Shown piece by piece: positions 47,370 to 57,118 of a stretch of DNA of 64,000 nt. The position numbers and the translations under genes were made by a program. The number at the start of each line of letters is the position of its first letter. Positions within the stretch are counted from its first letter, which is position 1. Below the pieces are notes generated by a model that was given only the letters and a program-made list of their open reading frames with translations, had not been told where the DNA came from and made no database searches. Origin of the DNA: Sphaerisporangium siamense (lineage in GTDB: Bacteria; Actinomycetota; Actinomycetes; Streptosporangiales; Streptosporangiaceae); NCBI RefSeq assembly GCF_014205275.1, contig NZ_JACHND010000001.1, positions 4,216,001 through 4,280,000 of the forward strand, read 5' to 3'.

Positions 47370-49336
47370 CCACGACCTTTGGCTGGCTTCGCAGACAGCT
47401 TCCGGGAGTCGTCGCTCTCGTGCTGGTCACGAGCGTCTTCTTGATCGCCCGTCTGCCCAGCTACTCGTCCGCCGAGGCGGCGACCATCGCGCAGAAGTTC
47501 GCGTTCAAGCCCCTGTCGATCGCGCTGCCCAGCGGATACCCACAGAAGTCGATCCGCCAGGTGAACAAGGACTACAAGCACATCGACGCCTGGATCTCCT
47601 CGGTCGGCGCCGCCGTCGCGATGAACGACCTCGACGGCGACGGGCTGTCCAACGACATCTGCCTCGTGGACACGCGCATCGACCAGGTCGTGATCACCCC
47701 GGCCCCGGGCGCCAAGTCCACCCGGTACGCGCCGTTCGCGCTGAAGAGCACGCTGCCGATGAACGACGTCATGGCCCCGATGGGCTGCGTCCCCGGCGAC
47801 TACAACGAGGACGGCCGCGTCGACCTGCTCGTCTACATGTGGGGCCGCACGCCGATCATCTACCTGGCCCAGCCCGGCGCCACCAAGCTGGACGTGAGCG
47901 CCTACCGGTCGGTCGAGCTGGTGCCCGGCCCGAACGCCGCGGGCGGCAAGTACACCGGCCCGCAGTGGAACACCAACGCCGCGACCGTCGCCGACTTCGA
48001 CGGTGACGGGCACGACGACATCTTCATCGGCAACTACTTCGCCGACGGCCCCGTCCTGGACCCGAAGGTCGCGGGCGGCGTCCACATGAACCACTCGATG
48101 TCGGCCGCGCACAACGGCGGCGAGGACTACTTCTTCCGCTTCACCGGCCTGCAGAGCGGCACGCCCGCCTACGAGTGCCAGGACGACGTCCTGCCCAAGG
48201 ACGAGTCCAAGGGCTGGGAGCTCGCCGCCGCGGCCAACGACCTGGACGGCGACCTGCTGCCCGAGCTGTACCTGGCCAACGACTTCGGCCCGGACCGCAT
48301 GTACTACAACCGGTCCACCCCCGGCACCATCAAGCTGGCGCTGGTGGAGGGCGTGCGCTCGCCGCTGGTCCCCAAGTCCAAGGCGGTCGGCCGCGACTCC
48401 TTCAAGGGCATGGGCGTCGACTTCGGCGACCTGGACCACGACGGCATCTACGACATGTTCGTCAGCAACATCACCACCTCGTGGGGCATCGAGGAGAGTA
48501 ACTTCCAGTTCGTCTCGACCGCCAAGAACCAGGAGGACCTGCGCGCCCAGCTCCGTGACGGCGTCGCCCCCTGGAAGGACGAGAGCGGCCCGGCGGGCAC
48601 CGCCTGGTCCGGCTGGGGCTGGGACGTCAAGATCGAGGACTTCAACAACGGCGGTGAGCTGCAGATCGCCCAGGCCACCGGCTTCGTCAAGGGACAGACC
48701 GACCGCTGGCCGCAGCTCCAGGAGCTCGCCACCGCCAACGACGAGATGCTGCAGAACCCGTTCTGGTGGCCGAACGCCACTGCGGGCGACGACATCGGCG
48801 GCAACCAGACGCTGCACTTCTTCGTGAAGGGCCCCTCCGGGCGCTACGTCGACCTCGCCAAGGAGCTCGGCCTGGCCATCCCGGTGCCGACGCGCGGCAT
48901 CGCCACCGGTGACGCCGACGGCGACGGCCGCCTGGACTTCGCGGTCGCCCGCCAGTGGGAGGCCCCGGTCTTCTACCAGAACCAGAGCCCGGACGCCGGC
49001 GCCTTCGTCGGCCTGCGCCTGACCCACGAGACCTCCGCCGCGAAGGGCAAGGCCGCCAAGGGCGCGCTCGCCGCCCCCGGCTCGCCGGTCACCGGCGCCC
49101 AGGTCTGCGTGACGACCCCGGACGGCCGCAAGTTCGTCGCCCGCGTCGACGGCAGCAGCGGCCACTCCGGCCGGCGCAGCACCGACGTCCACATCGGCCT
49201 CGGTCCGAACGTCGCGGGCCCGCTGAAGGCGGAGATCAAGTGGCGTGACCGCACCGGCAAGCCGCACAAGCAGGAACTCCAGCTCACCCCTGGCTGGCAC
49301 TCCCTCACACTCGGCCAGCAGGCCAAGGAGAAGTGA
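47366..49336 (+). CDS. unbV: UnbV enediyne core protein (FG-GAP/ASPIC)
   Basis: The 656-residue protein has an N-terminal membrane anchor or uncleaved signal (LPGVVALVLVTSVFLIARL), then an FG-GAP/VCBS beta-propeller-like region with calcium-type loops (DLDGDGLSND, DYNEDGRVD, DFDGDGHDD, DLDHDGIYD, DADGDGRLD). It ends in the ASPIC/UnbV domain with a VTGAQVCVTTPDG and VHIGLG tail. It should work outside the membrane. The exact reaction is unknown; the family is conserved in nine- and ten-membered enediyne cores. The GTG start overlaps the unbL copy 2 stop. Confidence 0.9.
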   Translation: MTTTFGWLRRQLPGVVALVLVTSVFLIARLPSYSSAEAATIAQKFAFKPLSIALPSGYPQKSIRQVNKDYKHIDAWISSVGAAVAMNDLDGDGLSNDICLVDTRIDQVVITPAPGAKSTRYAPFALKSTLPMNDVMAPMGCVPGDYNEDGRVDLLVYMWGRTPIIYLAQPGATKLDVSAYRSVELVPGPNAAGGKYTGPQWNTNAATVADFDGDGHDDIFIGNYFADGPVLDPKVAGGVHMNHSMSAAHNGGEDYFFRFTGLQSGTPAYECQDDVLPKDESKGWELAAAANDLDGDLLPELYLANDFGPDRMYYNRSTPGTIKLALVEGVRSPLVPKSKAVGRDSFKGMGVDFGDLDHDGIYDMFVSNITTSWGIEESNFQFVSTAKNQEDLRAQLRDGVAPWKDESGPAGTAWSGWGWDVKIEDFNNGGELQIAQATGFVKGQTDRWPQLQELATANDEMLQNPFWWPNATAGDDIGGNQTLHFFVKGPSGRYVDLAKELGLAIPVPTRGIATGDADGDGRLDFAVARQWEAPVFYQNQSPDAGAFVGLRLTHETSAAKGKAAKGALAAPGSPVTGAQVCVTTPDGRKFVARVDGSSGHSGRRSTDVHIGLGPNVAGPLKAEIKWRDRTGKPHKQELQLTPGWHSLTLGQQAKEK

Positions 49337-49338
49337 TC

Positions 49339-50325
49339 ATGTCTGACCAGAAGCCAAGCGCTCCGCCGCGGCACGACCCCAAGGTCGTCATCGCGCTGCG
49401 CAACTTCGCGTTGTCCATCACGGTGTTCAACATCGTCGGCTACACGATCCTCGGATTCGAGCAGCCGTGGCTGTGGCCCTTCATCGCGCTCGCGGTCGGC
49501 TACGCCACCGAGATCGGCCTGGAGAAGATCGGCGCGAAGGTCGAGGGACGCACCCCCCGCTACATGGGCAACGGCTTCCGCGGCCTGCGCGAGTTCCTGT
49601 ACCCGGCGCACATCACCAGCCTCGCCATGAACATGCTGATCTACGTCAACGACCAGGTGATGGTGCTGGTGTTCGGCGTCGTGGTGGCCGTCGGCGCCAA
49701 GTGGGTGCTCCGCGCCCCGGTCAAGGGCCGCATGCGCCACTACATGAACCCCTCGAACTTCGGCATCGCCGTGATCCTGCTGGTGTTCCCGTGGGCGAGC
49801 ATCGCGCCGCCCTACCACTTCACCGAGAACATCGACACCTGGGCCGACTGGCTGATTCCCGGCCTGATCATCGTCGGCGGCACCATGCTGAACGGCAAGC
49901 TCACCGGCCGCATGCCGCTGATCGCCGGCTGGGTCGGCGTCTTCGCCCTCCAGGCCGTCGTCCGCGGCATCTTCTTCGGCACGTCCATCTCGGCCGCGCT
50001 CGCCATGATGACCGGTGTCGCGTTCGTCCTGTACAGCAACTACATGGTCACCGACCCCGGCACCAGCCCGTCCAAGCCGTGGTCCCAGTTCGCCTTCGGC
50101 GGCGGTGTCGCCCTGATGTACGGGCTGCTGACCGCCGTGCACATCTCCTACGCGCTCTTCTTCGCCACCGCCGGCATCTGCGCCATCCGCGGCGGCTTCT
50201 TCTGGGCGCTGCACTTCGTCAACAAGGCCCGCGAGCAGCGCGAGGCGGCCACGGCTCCCCAGCCCCTTCCGCCCCTGCCCGTCGACGCGATCTCGCCGAA
50301 CGGTAAAGAGGTCGCCGCCGTATGA
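49339..50325 (+). CDS. unbU: UnbU enediyne core membrane protein
   Basis: The 328-residue protein has about eight hydrophobic segments and resembles RnfD/NqrB-type membrane subunits, notably RHYMNPSNFGIAVILLVFPWASIAPPYHF and VTDPGTSPSKPW, where Rnf proteins carry flavin. It may move electrons across the membrane to UnbV, but this is inference. ATG 49339 is preferred because AAGGAG is eight bases before it; GTG 49333 would be too close. The stop overlaps the PKSE start by ATGA. Confidence 0.9.
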   Translation: MSDQKPSAPPRHDPKVVIALRNFALSITVFNIVGYTILGFEQPWLWPFIALAVGYATEIGLEKIGAKVEGRTPRYMGNGFRGLREFLYPAHITSLAMNMLIYVNDQVMVLVFGVVVAVGAKWVLRAPVKGRMRHYMNPSNFGIAVILLVFPWASIAPPYHFTENIDTWADWLIPGLIIVGGTMLNGKLTGRMPLIAGWVGVFALQAVVRGIFFGTSISAALAMMTGVAFVLYSNYMVTDPGTSPSKPWSQFAFGGGVALMYGLLTAVHISYALFFATAGICAIRGGFFWALHFVNKAREQREAATAPQPLPPLPVDAISPNGKEVAAV

Positions 50326-53300
50326 CCAGGATCGCGATCGTCGGCATGGCGTGCCGGTACCCGGACGCCACGTCGCCGAGAGAGCTCTGGGAGAACGCTC
50401 TCGCCGGTCGCCGCGCCTTCCGAAGACTGCCCGACGTGCGCATGCGCCTTGAGGACTACTGGGATCCCGATCCGGCGACCCCGGACACGTTCTACGCGCG
50501 CACGGCGGCGGTCATCGAGGGCTACGAGTTCGACCGGGTCCGCTACAAGATCGCCGGTAGCACGTACCGCTCCACCGACCTGACCCACTGGCTCGCCCTC
50601 GACATGGCGGGCCAGGCGCTGGCGGACGCGGGATTCCCCGGGGCGGAAGGCCTGCCCCGGGAGCGCACCGGCGTGGTGGTGGGCAACACCCTCACCGGCG
50701 AGTTCACCAGGGCGAACGTCATGCGGCTGCGCTGGCCGTACGTCCGCCGCACCGTGGCCGCGGTCCTCAAGGAACAGGGCTGGGACGACGACCGTCTCGC
50801 CACGTTCCTCGCCGACCTGGAGGTCACCTACAAGAACCCGTTCCCGCCCGTCGACGAGGACACCCTGGCCGGTGGCCTCTCCAACACGATCGCCGGGCGG
50901 ATCTGCAACCACTTCGACCTGAACGGCGGCGGCTACACCGTCGACGGCGCGTGCTCCTCGTCGCTGCTGTCGGTGACCACCGCCTGCAAGGGCCTGATCG
51001 ACGGCGACATCGACGTGGCGATCGCGGGCGGGGTGGACCTGTCCATCGACCCGTTCGAGATCATCGGCTTCGCCAAGACCGGCGCCCTGGCCAAGGGCGA
51101 GTTCCGCCTGTACGACCGGCACTCCAACGGCTTCTGGCCGGGCGAGGGCTGCGGCATGGTCGTGCTGATGCGCGAGGAGGACGCCCTCGCCGCCCGGCAC
51201 CGGATCTACGCCACCATCGCCGGCTGGGGCATCTCCTCCGACGGCAAGGGCGGCATCACCCGGCCCGAGGTGGGCGGTTACAAGCTCGCGCTGCGCCGCG
51301 CCTACGACCGCGCCGGGTTCGGCATCGAGAGCGTCGAGCTGTTCGAGGGCCACGGCACGGGCACGGCGGTCGGCGACAAGACCGAGCTGACCGCCCTGTC
51401 CGAGGCCCGCGCCGAGGCCGGCGCGGACGTGCCGGCCGCGGTCACCTCGATCAAGGGCATGATCGGCCACGCCAAGGCGGCGGCCGGCGTCGCGGGGCTC
51501 ATCAAGACCGCGATGGCCGTGCACGAGCAGGTGCTGCCGCCGACCATCGGCTGCGTCGACCCGCAGGACATCCTCACCTCCGAGTCGGCCACGCTGCGCG
51601 CCCTGCGCAAGGCGGAGCCCTGGCCCACCGGCACGCCCGTGCGCGCCGGCGTCACCGCCATGGGCTTCGGCGGCATCAACACCCACGTCGTGCTGGAGAA
51701 GACCGGCCCGCGCAAGCGCGTGCTGTCCACGCGCACCCGGCAGCTCGCCGCCTCCTCCCAGGACGCCGAACTGCTGCTCGCCGACGCCGCCTCGCCGCAG
51801 GCCCTGCGCGACCGGCTCGCCGAGCTGGCCGACTTCGTGATCACGGTGTCGTACGGCCAGGTCGCCGACCTCGCGGCCACGCTGCAGCGCGAGCTGCGCG
51901 ACCTGCCGTTCCGCGCCGCCGTGGTCGCGACCTCGCCCGAGGACGCCGAGCGGCAGTTGCGCCGCGCGATCGACGCCCTCGACGCGGGCGAGACCACGCT
52001 GATCACGCCGGACGGCCGGGCGTTCCTCGGCCACGCCGACGGGCCCGGCCGGGTGGGCTTCCTGTTCCCCGGCCAGGGGTCGGGGCGCGGCACCAGCGGC
52101 GGCGCGCTGCGCCGCAGGTTCTCCGAGGTCGAGGAGATCTACCTGCGGGCGGACCTGCCGGTCTCCGGCGACATGGTGGCGACCGCGGTCGCCCAGCCGC
52201 GCATCGTCACCGGCTCGATCGCGGGCCTGCGCGCGCTGTCCCTCATCGGCGTGGAGGCCGAGGTCGCCGTCGGGCACAGCCTCGGCGAGATCTCGGCCCT
52301 GCACTGGGCCGGCGCGCTCGACGAGGACGCCCTGCTGCGCGTGGCCGCGGTCCGCGGCCGGGCCATGACCGAGCGCAGCAGCGCCACGGGCACCATGGCC
52401 GGCGTCCGCGCGACCCCGGACGCGGTGATCCAGCTCCTCGGCGACCTGCCCGTCGTCATCGCCGGGTACAACGGCCCCGAGCAGACCGTGGTCGCCGGGA
52501 CGGTCGAGGCGGTCGAGGCGTTCGGCGCCAAGGCCACCGCCGCGGGCCTGAAGTGGACCCGCCTCGCGGTGTCCCACGCCTTCCACTCGCCGCTGGTCGC
52601 CCCGGCCGCCGAGCAGTTCGGCGCCGCCCTCGACGAGGAGGAGTTCGGCCCCGTCGGACGGCGGATCGTCTCCACCGTCACCGGGGAGACGCTGGCCTCG
52701 TCCACCGACGTCCGCGTCCTGCTGCGCGACCAGATCACCGACCCGGTGCTGTTCACCCAGGCGGTCGAGCGCGCGGCCAAGGACATCGACCTGTTCGTCG
52801 AGGTCGGCCCCGGCCGGGTGCTGAGCGGCCTGGCCGCGTCGGTGACCGACGTCCCCGCCGTGCCGCTGGACACCGACGACGAGTCGCTGACCGGGCTGCT
52901 GCGCGTGGCCGGCGCCGCGTACGTCTCGGGCGTCCCGGTCGTGCACGAGGAGCTGTTCCACGGGCGGCTGCTGCGCCCGCTGGAGGTCGGGACGGAGTTC
53001 TCGTTCTTCCAGAGCCCCGTCGAGCAGGCGCCGCAGGTCAGCGTCACCGGCACGGTCCGCCGCGAGGCGGCCGCCGCGGCCCCGGCCGTCGCCGAGCCCG
53101 CGGCTCCGGCGGCGACCGGCTCGGAGTCGAGCATCGACCTGCTGCGCCGCCTGGCGGCCGAGCGGGCCGAGCTCCCGCTGGAGATGGTGAGCGAGGACGC
53201 CAGGCCCCTGGACGAGCTGCACCTCAGCTCGGTCACGGTGATGCACATCATCGACCAGGCCAGCCAGCGGCTCGGCGTCCCGGCGTCCAACGCGCCGACC

Positions 53301-56114
53301 AACCTCGCCACGGCGAGCCTGCGCGAGCTGTCGGAGGCGCTGGACGCGCTCGCCGCGGACGCCAGGAGCGCCGAGGCGGCCGGCCCCGCGATCGTCGCGG
53401 GCGCCGCGCCCTGGTCGCGGCCGTTCGCGGTCGACCTGGACGAGCTGCCGCTTCCCGCGCGCACCTCTCCCCAGGAGAACGGCCGCTGGCGGCTCTTCGC
53501 GCCCGAGGGCACCGCGCTCGCCGGGTCGCTGCACCAGGCGCTCGAAACGGGCGGCGTCGGCTCCGGCCTGGTCGTGGTGCTGCCCGAGGGACGCGCCGAG
53601 GCGCACCTGGAGCACGCGCTGCGCGCCGCGAAGGAGGCGGTCGCCAGCGAGCCGGGCACCCGCTTCGTCGCCGTCCAGCACGGCGCCGGCGCGGCCGGCC
53701 TCGCCAAGACCCTCCAGCTGGAGGCGCCGCACCTGCGCACCACCATCGTCCACCTGCCCCCCGGCCCCGACGCGGTCGCCCGCGTCGTGGACGAGGTCGC
53801 CGCGACCACCCGGTTCTCCGAGGTGTTCTACGACGACCGGGGCACGCGCCGGGTGCCGACCCTGCGCGTGCTGCCGGTGCGGGCCGCCCGCACCGACCGG
53901 CCGCTCGGCGCCGGCGACGTGCTGCTGGTGACCGGCGGCGGCAAGGGCATCACCGCCGAGTGCGCGCTCGCGGTGGCCGCCGACTCCGGGGCCAAGCTGG
54001 CCGTGCTCGGCCGCTCGGACCCGGCGGCCGACCAGGAGCTGTCGGACAACCTGCGGCGGATGGCCGACTCCGGCGTCACGGTGCGCTACGCCCGCGCCGA
54101 CGTCACCGACGCCGCCCAGGTGCGGGCCGCGGTGGCCGGGCTGGCGGCCGAGCTCGGGCAGGTCACCGCCGTCCTGCACGGCGCGGGCCGCAACGAGCCC
54201 GCCGCGCTGACCGGCCTGGACATGGGCGCGTTCCGGCGCACCTTCGCCCCGAAGGTCGACGGCCTGCGCAACGTCCTGGACGCGGTCGACCCCGGCGCGC
54301 TGCGCCTGCTGGTCACGTTCGGCAGCATCATCGGCCGGGCCGGCCTGCAGGGCGAGGCGCACTACTCCACCGCCAACGACTGGATGGCGGAGATCACCCG
54401 CGAGGTGGGGGAGACCCACCCCGGCTGCCGGGCGATCTGCATGGAGTGGTCGGTCTGGTCCGAGGTCGGCATGGGCGAGAAGCTCTCGGTGGTCGACGCG
54501 CTCGGCCGCATGGGCGTCACCGCCATCACGCCCGAGCAGGGCGTGCAGATCATGCGCAGGCTCGTCACCGACCCCGACGTCCCCGCCACCGTGGTGATCA
54601 GCGGCCGTACGCAGGGCATCGACACCGCCCGCTACGACCTGCCCGAGCTGCCGCTGCTGCGGTTCGTCGACAAGCCCCTCGTCCACTACCACGGCGTCGA
54701 GCTCGTCACCGAGGTGGAGATGAACGCGGGCACCGACCTGTACCTCGCCGACCACCTGCTCGACGGCAACCTGCTGTTCCCCGCCGTCTTCGGCATGGAG
54801 GCGATGGCGCAGGTCGCCGGTGCGGTCACCGGTCGCGAGACCGCACCGGTCATCGAGGACGCGGAGTTCGTCCGGCCCATCATCGTGCCGCCCGCGGGCA
54901 GCACGACGATCCGGGTCGCGGCCACCGTCGTCGACGGCGACCAGGACGGCGAGACCGTCGCGGTCGCGATCCGCAGCGCGGAGACCGGCTTCGAGGTGGA
55001 CCACTTCCGCGCGACCGTGCGGTTCACCGGGGACCCGGTGCCGCAGGGCCCGCCGGAGCAGGTCGCCGAGGGCCTGCCGGTCGTGCCGCTGGACCCGGCC
55101 ACCGAGATGTACGGCGACGTGCTGTTCCAGGGCGGACGGTTCCACCGCCTGCGCCGTTACCACCGCGCCGCCGCACGTCACGTCGACGCCGAGGTGGCCG
55201 CGCTGGACGCGCGCGACTGGTTCGCCGGGTTCCTGCCCGGCGAGCTGCGGCTCGCCGACCCGGGCATGCGCGACGCGCTCATGCACGGCAACCAGGTCTG
55301 CGTCCCCGACGCGACCCTGCTGCCGACCGGCATCGAGCGGGTGCACGCGGGCGGGTCCGCGCTCACCGGCACGGAGGGTCTGCGTTACTGCGCCACCGAG
55401 CGCCTGCGCGACGGCGACACCTACATCTACGACATCGCCGTCCGCACGCCCGCCGGCGAGGTGGTCGAGCGGTGGGAGGGGCTGCGCCTGCAGGCCGTCC
55501 GCAAGAAGGACGGCCGGGGACCGTGGGTCACCCCGCTGCTCGGCTCGTACGTGGAGCGGACGCTGGAGGACCTGGTCGGCGCCCGTGTCGCGGTCGCCGT
55601 CGAACCCCGCCTCGGCGACGCCGGCGACCCCGGCGACGAGGCGCGGACGGCCGTCGCGGCCGGGCGCGCCGCCGGACGCCCGGTCACGCTGCGCGCGCGG
55701 CCGGACGGGCGGCACGAGGTCGAGGGCGGCCCGGTGGTCTCCGCGGCCCACGGCGCCGGGCTCACGCTGGTCGTCCTCACCGACGGCAAGGCGGGCACCG
55801 GCGTGGCCGAGGTCGCCGAGCGCACCGAGGCCGAGTGGAAGAAGGTGCTCGGCGCCCGCCTGCCGCTGGCCAAGGAGGTCTCCGCCCGCACCGGCGAGGG
55901 CCTCGGCACCGCGGCGGCCCGCGTGCAGGCCGCCGTGGCGAGCATGCGCGAGGCCGGGCTGTCCGCCCGTGCGCGGCTCACCTTCCACGAGGGGAGCGGC
56001 GAGGCGTGGGCGGTGTTCGCCTCCGGCGAGACGCGCGTCGCGACGCTGGCCACCACGCTGCGGGACGCGCCGGCGCCGGTGGTCCTCGCGGTGCTCACCG
56101 AAGGGAGGCCGTAG
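50322..56114 (+). CDS. pksE: Enediyne iterative type I polyketide synthase (PKSE)
   Basis: The 1930-residue synthase has the PKSE order KS-AT-ACP-KR-DH-PPT. The KS triad is Cys211 (DGACSSS), His344 (HGTGT) and His383 (GHAKAAAG). The AT has GHSLGEIS with Ser653. The ACP has ELHLSSV with the phosphopantetheine Ser at 969 or 970. The KR opens with LLVTGGGKGITAE near 1200. The DH has His1478 (ADHLLDGN). A C-terminal phosphopantetheinyl-transferase-like segment (EWKKVLG, GEGLGTAAARV, about 1837-1870) should activate its own ACP. It uses malonyl-CoA and NADPH to make the linear polyene from which the enediyne is built. Length and motifs are complete, with no frameshift. Coupled to unbU. Confidence 0.96.
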   Translation: MTRIAIVGMACRYPDATSPRELWENALAGRRAFRRLPDVRMRLEDYWDPDPATPDTFYARTAAVIEGYEFDRVRYKIAGSTYRSTDLTHWLALDMAGQALADAGFPGAEGLPRERTGVVVGNTLTGEFTRANVMRLRWPYVRRTVAAVLKEQGWDDDRLATFLADLEVTYKNPFPPVDEDTLAGGLSNTIAGRICNHFDLNGGGYTVDGACSSSLLSVTTACKGLIDGDIDVAIAGGVDLSIDPFEIIGFAKTGALAKGEFRLYDRHSNGFWPGEGCGMVVLMREEDALAARHRIYATIAGWGISSDGKGGITRPEVGGYKLALRRAYDRAGFGIESVELFEGHGTGTAVGDKTELTALSEARAEAGADVPAAVTSIKGMIGHAKAAAGVAGLIKTAMAVHEQVLPPTIGCVDPQDILTSESATLRALRKAEPWPTGTPVRAGVTAMGFGGINTHVVLEKTGPRKRVLSTRTRQLAASSQDAELLLADAASPQALRDRLAELADFVITVSYGQVADLAATLQRELRDLPFRAAVVATSPEDAERQLRRAIDALDAGETTLITPDGRAFLGHADGPGRVGFLFPGQGSGRGTSGGALRRRFSEVEEIYLRADLPVSGDMVATAVAQPRIVTGSIAGLRALSLIGVEAEVAVGHSLGEISALHWAGALDEDALLRVAAVRGRAMTERSSATGTMAGVRATPDAVIQLLGDLPVVIAGYNGPEQTVVAGTVEAVEAFGAKATAAGLKWTRLAVSHAFHSPLVAPAAEQFGAALDEEEFGPVGRRIVSTVTGETLASSTDVRVLLRDQITDPVLFTQAVERAAKDIDLFVEVGPGRVLSGLAASVTDVPAVPLDTDDESLTGLLRVAGAAYVSGVPVVHEELFHGRLLRPLEVGTEFSFFQSPVEQAPQVSVTGTVRREAAAAAPAVAEPAAPAATGSESSIDLLRRLAAERAELPLEMVSEDARPLDELHLSSVTVMHIIDQASQRLGVPASNAPTNLATASLRELSEALDALAADARSAEAAGPAIVAGAAPWSRPFAVDLDELPLPARTSPQENGRWRLFAPEGTALAGSLHQALETGGVGSGLVVVLPEGRAEAHLEHALRAAKEAVASEPGTRFVAVQHGAGAAGLAKTLQLEAPHLRTTIVHLPPGPDAVARVVDEVAATTRFSEVFYDDRGTRRVPTLRVLPVRAARTDRPLGAGDVLLVTGGGKGITAECALAVAADSGAKLAVLGRSDPAADQELSDNLRRMADSGVTVRYARADVTDAAQVRAAVAGLAAELGQVTAVLHGAGRNEPAALTGLDMGAFRRTFAPKVDGLRNVLDAVDPGALRLLVTFGSIIGRAGLQGEAHYSTANDWMAEITREVGETHPGCRAICMEWSVWSEVGMGEKLSVVDALGRMGVTAITPEQGVQIMRRLVTDPDVPATVVISGRTQGIDTARYDLPELPLLRFVDKPLVHYHGVELVTEVEMNAGTDLYLADHLLDGNLLFPAVFGMEAMAQVAGAVTGRETAPVIEDAEFVRPIIVPPAGSTTIRVAATVVDGDQDGETVAVAIRSAETGFEVDHFRATVRFTGDPVPQGPPEQVAEGLPVVPLDPATEMYGDVLFQGGRFHRLRRYHRAAARHVDAEVAALDARDWFAGFLPGELRLADPGMRDALMHGNQVCVPDATLLPTGIERVHAGGSALTGTEGLRYCATERLRDGDTYIYDIAVRTPAGEVVERWEGLRLQAVRKKDGRGPWVTPLLGSYVERTLEDLVGARVAVAVEPRLGDAGDPGDEARTAVAAGRAAGRPVTLRARPDGRHEVEGGPVVSAAHGAGLTLVVLTDGKAGTGVAEVAERTEAEWKKVLGARLPLAKEVSARTGEGLGTAAARVQAAVASMREAGLSARARLTFHEGSGEAWAVFASGETRVATLATTLRDAPAPVVLAVLTEGRP

Positions 56115-56117
56115 GCC

Positions 56118-56546
56118 TTGAGCAAGTACTACGAGTATCTGCACACGGTCGGCTTCGAGGAGACCAACCTCGTCGGCAACGTGTACTACGTGAACTACCT
56201 GCGGTGGCAGGGCCGCTGCAGGGAGATGTTCCTGAAGGAGAGAGCCACCGAGGTGCTCGCCGACATGCAGGACGACCTGAAGCTGTTCACGCTGAAGGTC
56301 GACTGCGAGTTCTTCGCCGAGATCACCGCCTTCGACGAGCTCTCGATCCGGATGCGGCTGGTGGAGCTGGCCAAGACGCAGGTCGAGTTCAGCTTCGACT
56401 ACGTCCGGCTGGACCGGGGCGGCGGCGAGACGCTCGTCGCCCGCGGACGGCAGCGGGTGGCCTGCATGCGCGGGCCCAACACCCGCACGGTTCCCGCCAG
56501 GGTCCCCGACGCCCTGGCGCAGGCGCTCGAACCCTACGCGTCATAG
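56118..56546 (+). CDS. Enediyne hotdog thioesterase (TEBC/E10 type)
   Basis: The 142-residue protein matches the enediyne thioesterase family, with VGFEETNLVGNVYYVNYLRW and QGRCREMFL in the first third and VEFSFDYVRLD in the central strand. It releases the polyketide from the PKSE as a polyene such as heptaene. The TTG at 56118 begins four bases after the PKSE stop and sets the conserved YYEYLHTVG start. Confidence 0.93.
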   Translation: MSKYYEYLHTVGFEETNLVGNVYYVNYLRWQGRCREMFLKERATEVLADMQDDLKLFTLKVDCEFFAEITAFDELSIRMRLVELAKTQVEFSFDYVRLDRGGGETLVARGRQRVACMRGPNTRTVPARVPDALAQALEPYAS

Positions 56547-56578
56547 GCGCGGACCCGAACAGTGAGCAGGAGACCAGC

Positions 56579-57118
56579 GTGAACGTCGACAACTCCGCGC
56601 CACCCCGCCCGGCGACCGAGGCGAAGTCACTGCGGCGGGCGTTCGGGGCCTTCGCCACCGGCGTCACCGTGGTGACGACCGGCGGCGACGTCCCGCACGC
56701 CATGACCGCCAACTCCTTCACCTCGGTGTCGCTCGATCCGCCGCTCCTGCTGGTCTGCGTCGACCGCGGCGCGCTGATGCACCAGTACCTCAGCGCGTCG
56801 CGGTTCTTCGGGGTGTCGGTGCTCGCCTCGCACCAGGAGGCGGAGGCGATGCACTTCGCCGACCGCCACCGCACGCTCGGGGCCGCCCAGTTCGAGCGCG
56901 TCGACTGGTACCCCGGACGCCTGACCGGCGTGCCGCTGCTCGGCGGCACGCTGGCGAGCTTCGAGTGCGAGATGTGGCGCGCCTACGACGGCGGGGACCA
57001 CACCATCTTCATCGGCGAGGTCTTGAACCTGCACCAGCCCACCGACAGGGAAGCGCTGCTCGTCTTCAAGGCCAAGATCCGCCAGCTCAGTCCCGATTGG
57101 AGTGAGGTGCCGGCGTGA
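56579..57118 (+). CDS. NAD(P)H:flavin reductase (SgcE6-like)
   Basis: The 179-residue protein belongs to the flavin-reductase (DIM6/NTAB) family: RRAFGAFATGVTVVTT, the AMTANSFTSVSLDPPLLLVC block, SRFFGVSVLA, and a C-terminal DHTIFIGEV strand with the family His. It supplies reduced flavin to a partner monooxygenase. Nine-membered enediyne clusters carry such a reductase (E6). AGCAGGAG precedes the GTG, and the stop overlaps the P450 start by GTGA. Confidence 0.87.
   Translation: MNVDNSAPPRPATEAKSLRRAFGAFATGVTVVTTGGDVPHAMTANSFTSVSLDPPLLLVCVDRGALMHQYLSASRFFGVSVLASHQEAEAMHFADRHRTLGAAQFERVDWYPGRLTGVPLLGGTLASFECEMWRAYDGGDHTIFIGEVLNLHQPTDREALLVFKAKIRQLSPDWSEVPA

Noticed and set aside
50148-56144. 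A 1998-codon reverse frame opposite the enediyne PKS.
   Set aside because: It is the mirror of a high-GC coding region. It has no domains, while the forward strand has all PKSE motifs.
50951-57118. A 2055-codon forward frame overlapping the PKS.
   Set aside because: It is a shifted shadow of pksE that happens to join the real flavin reductase frame. Only 56579-57118 is genuine.
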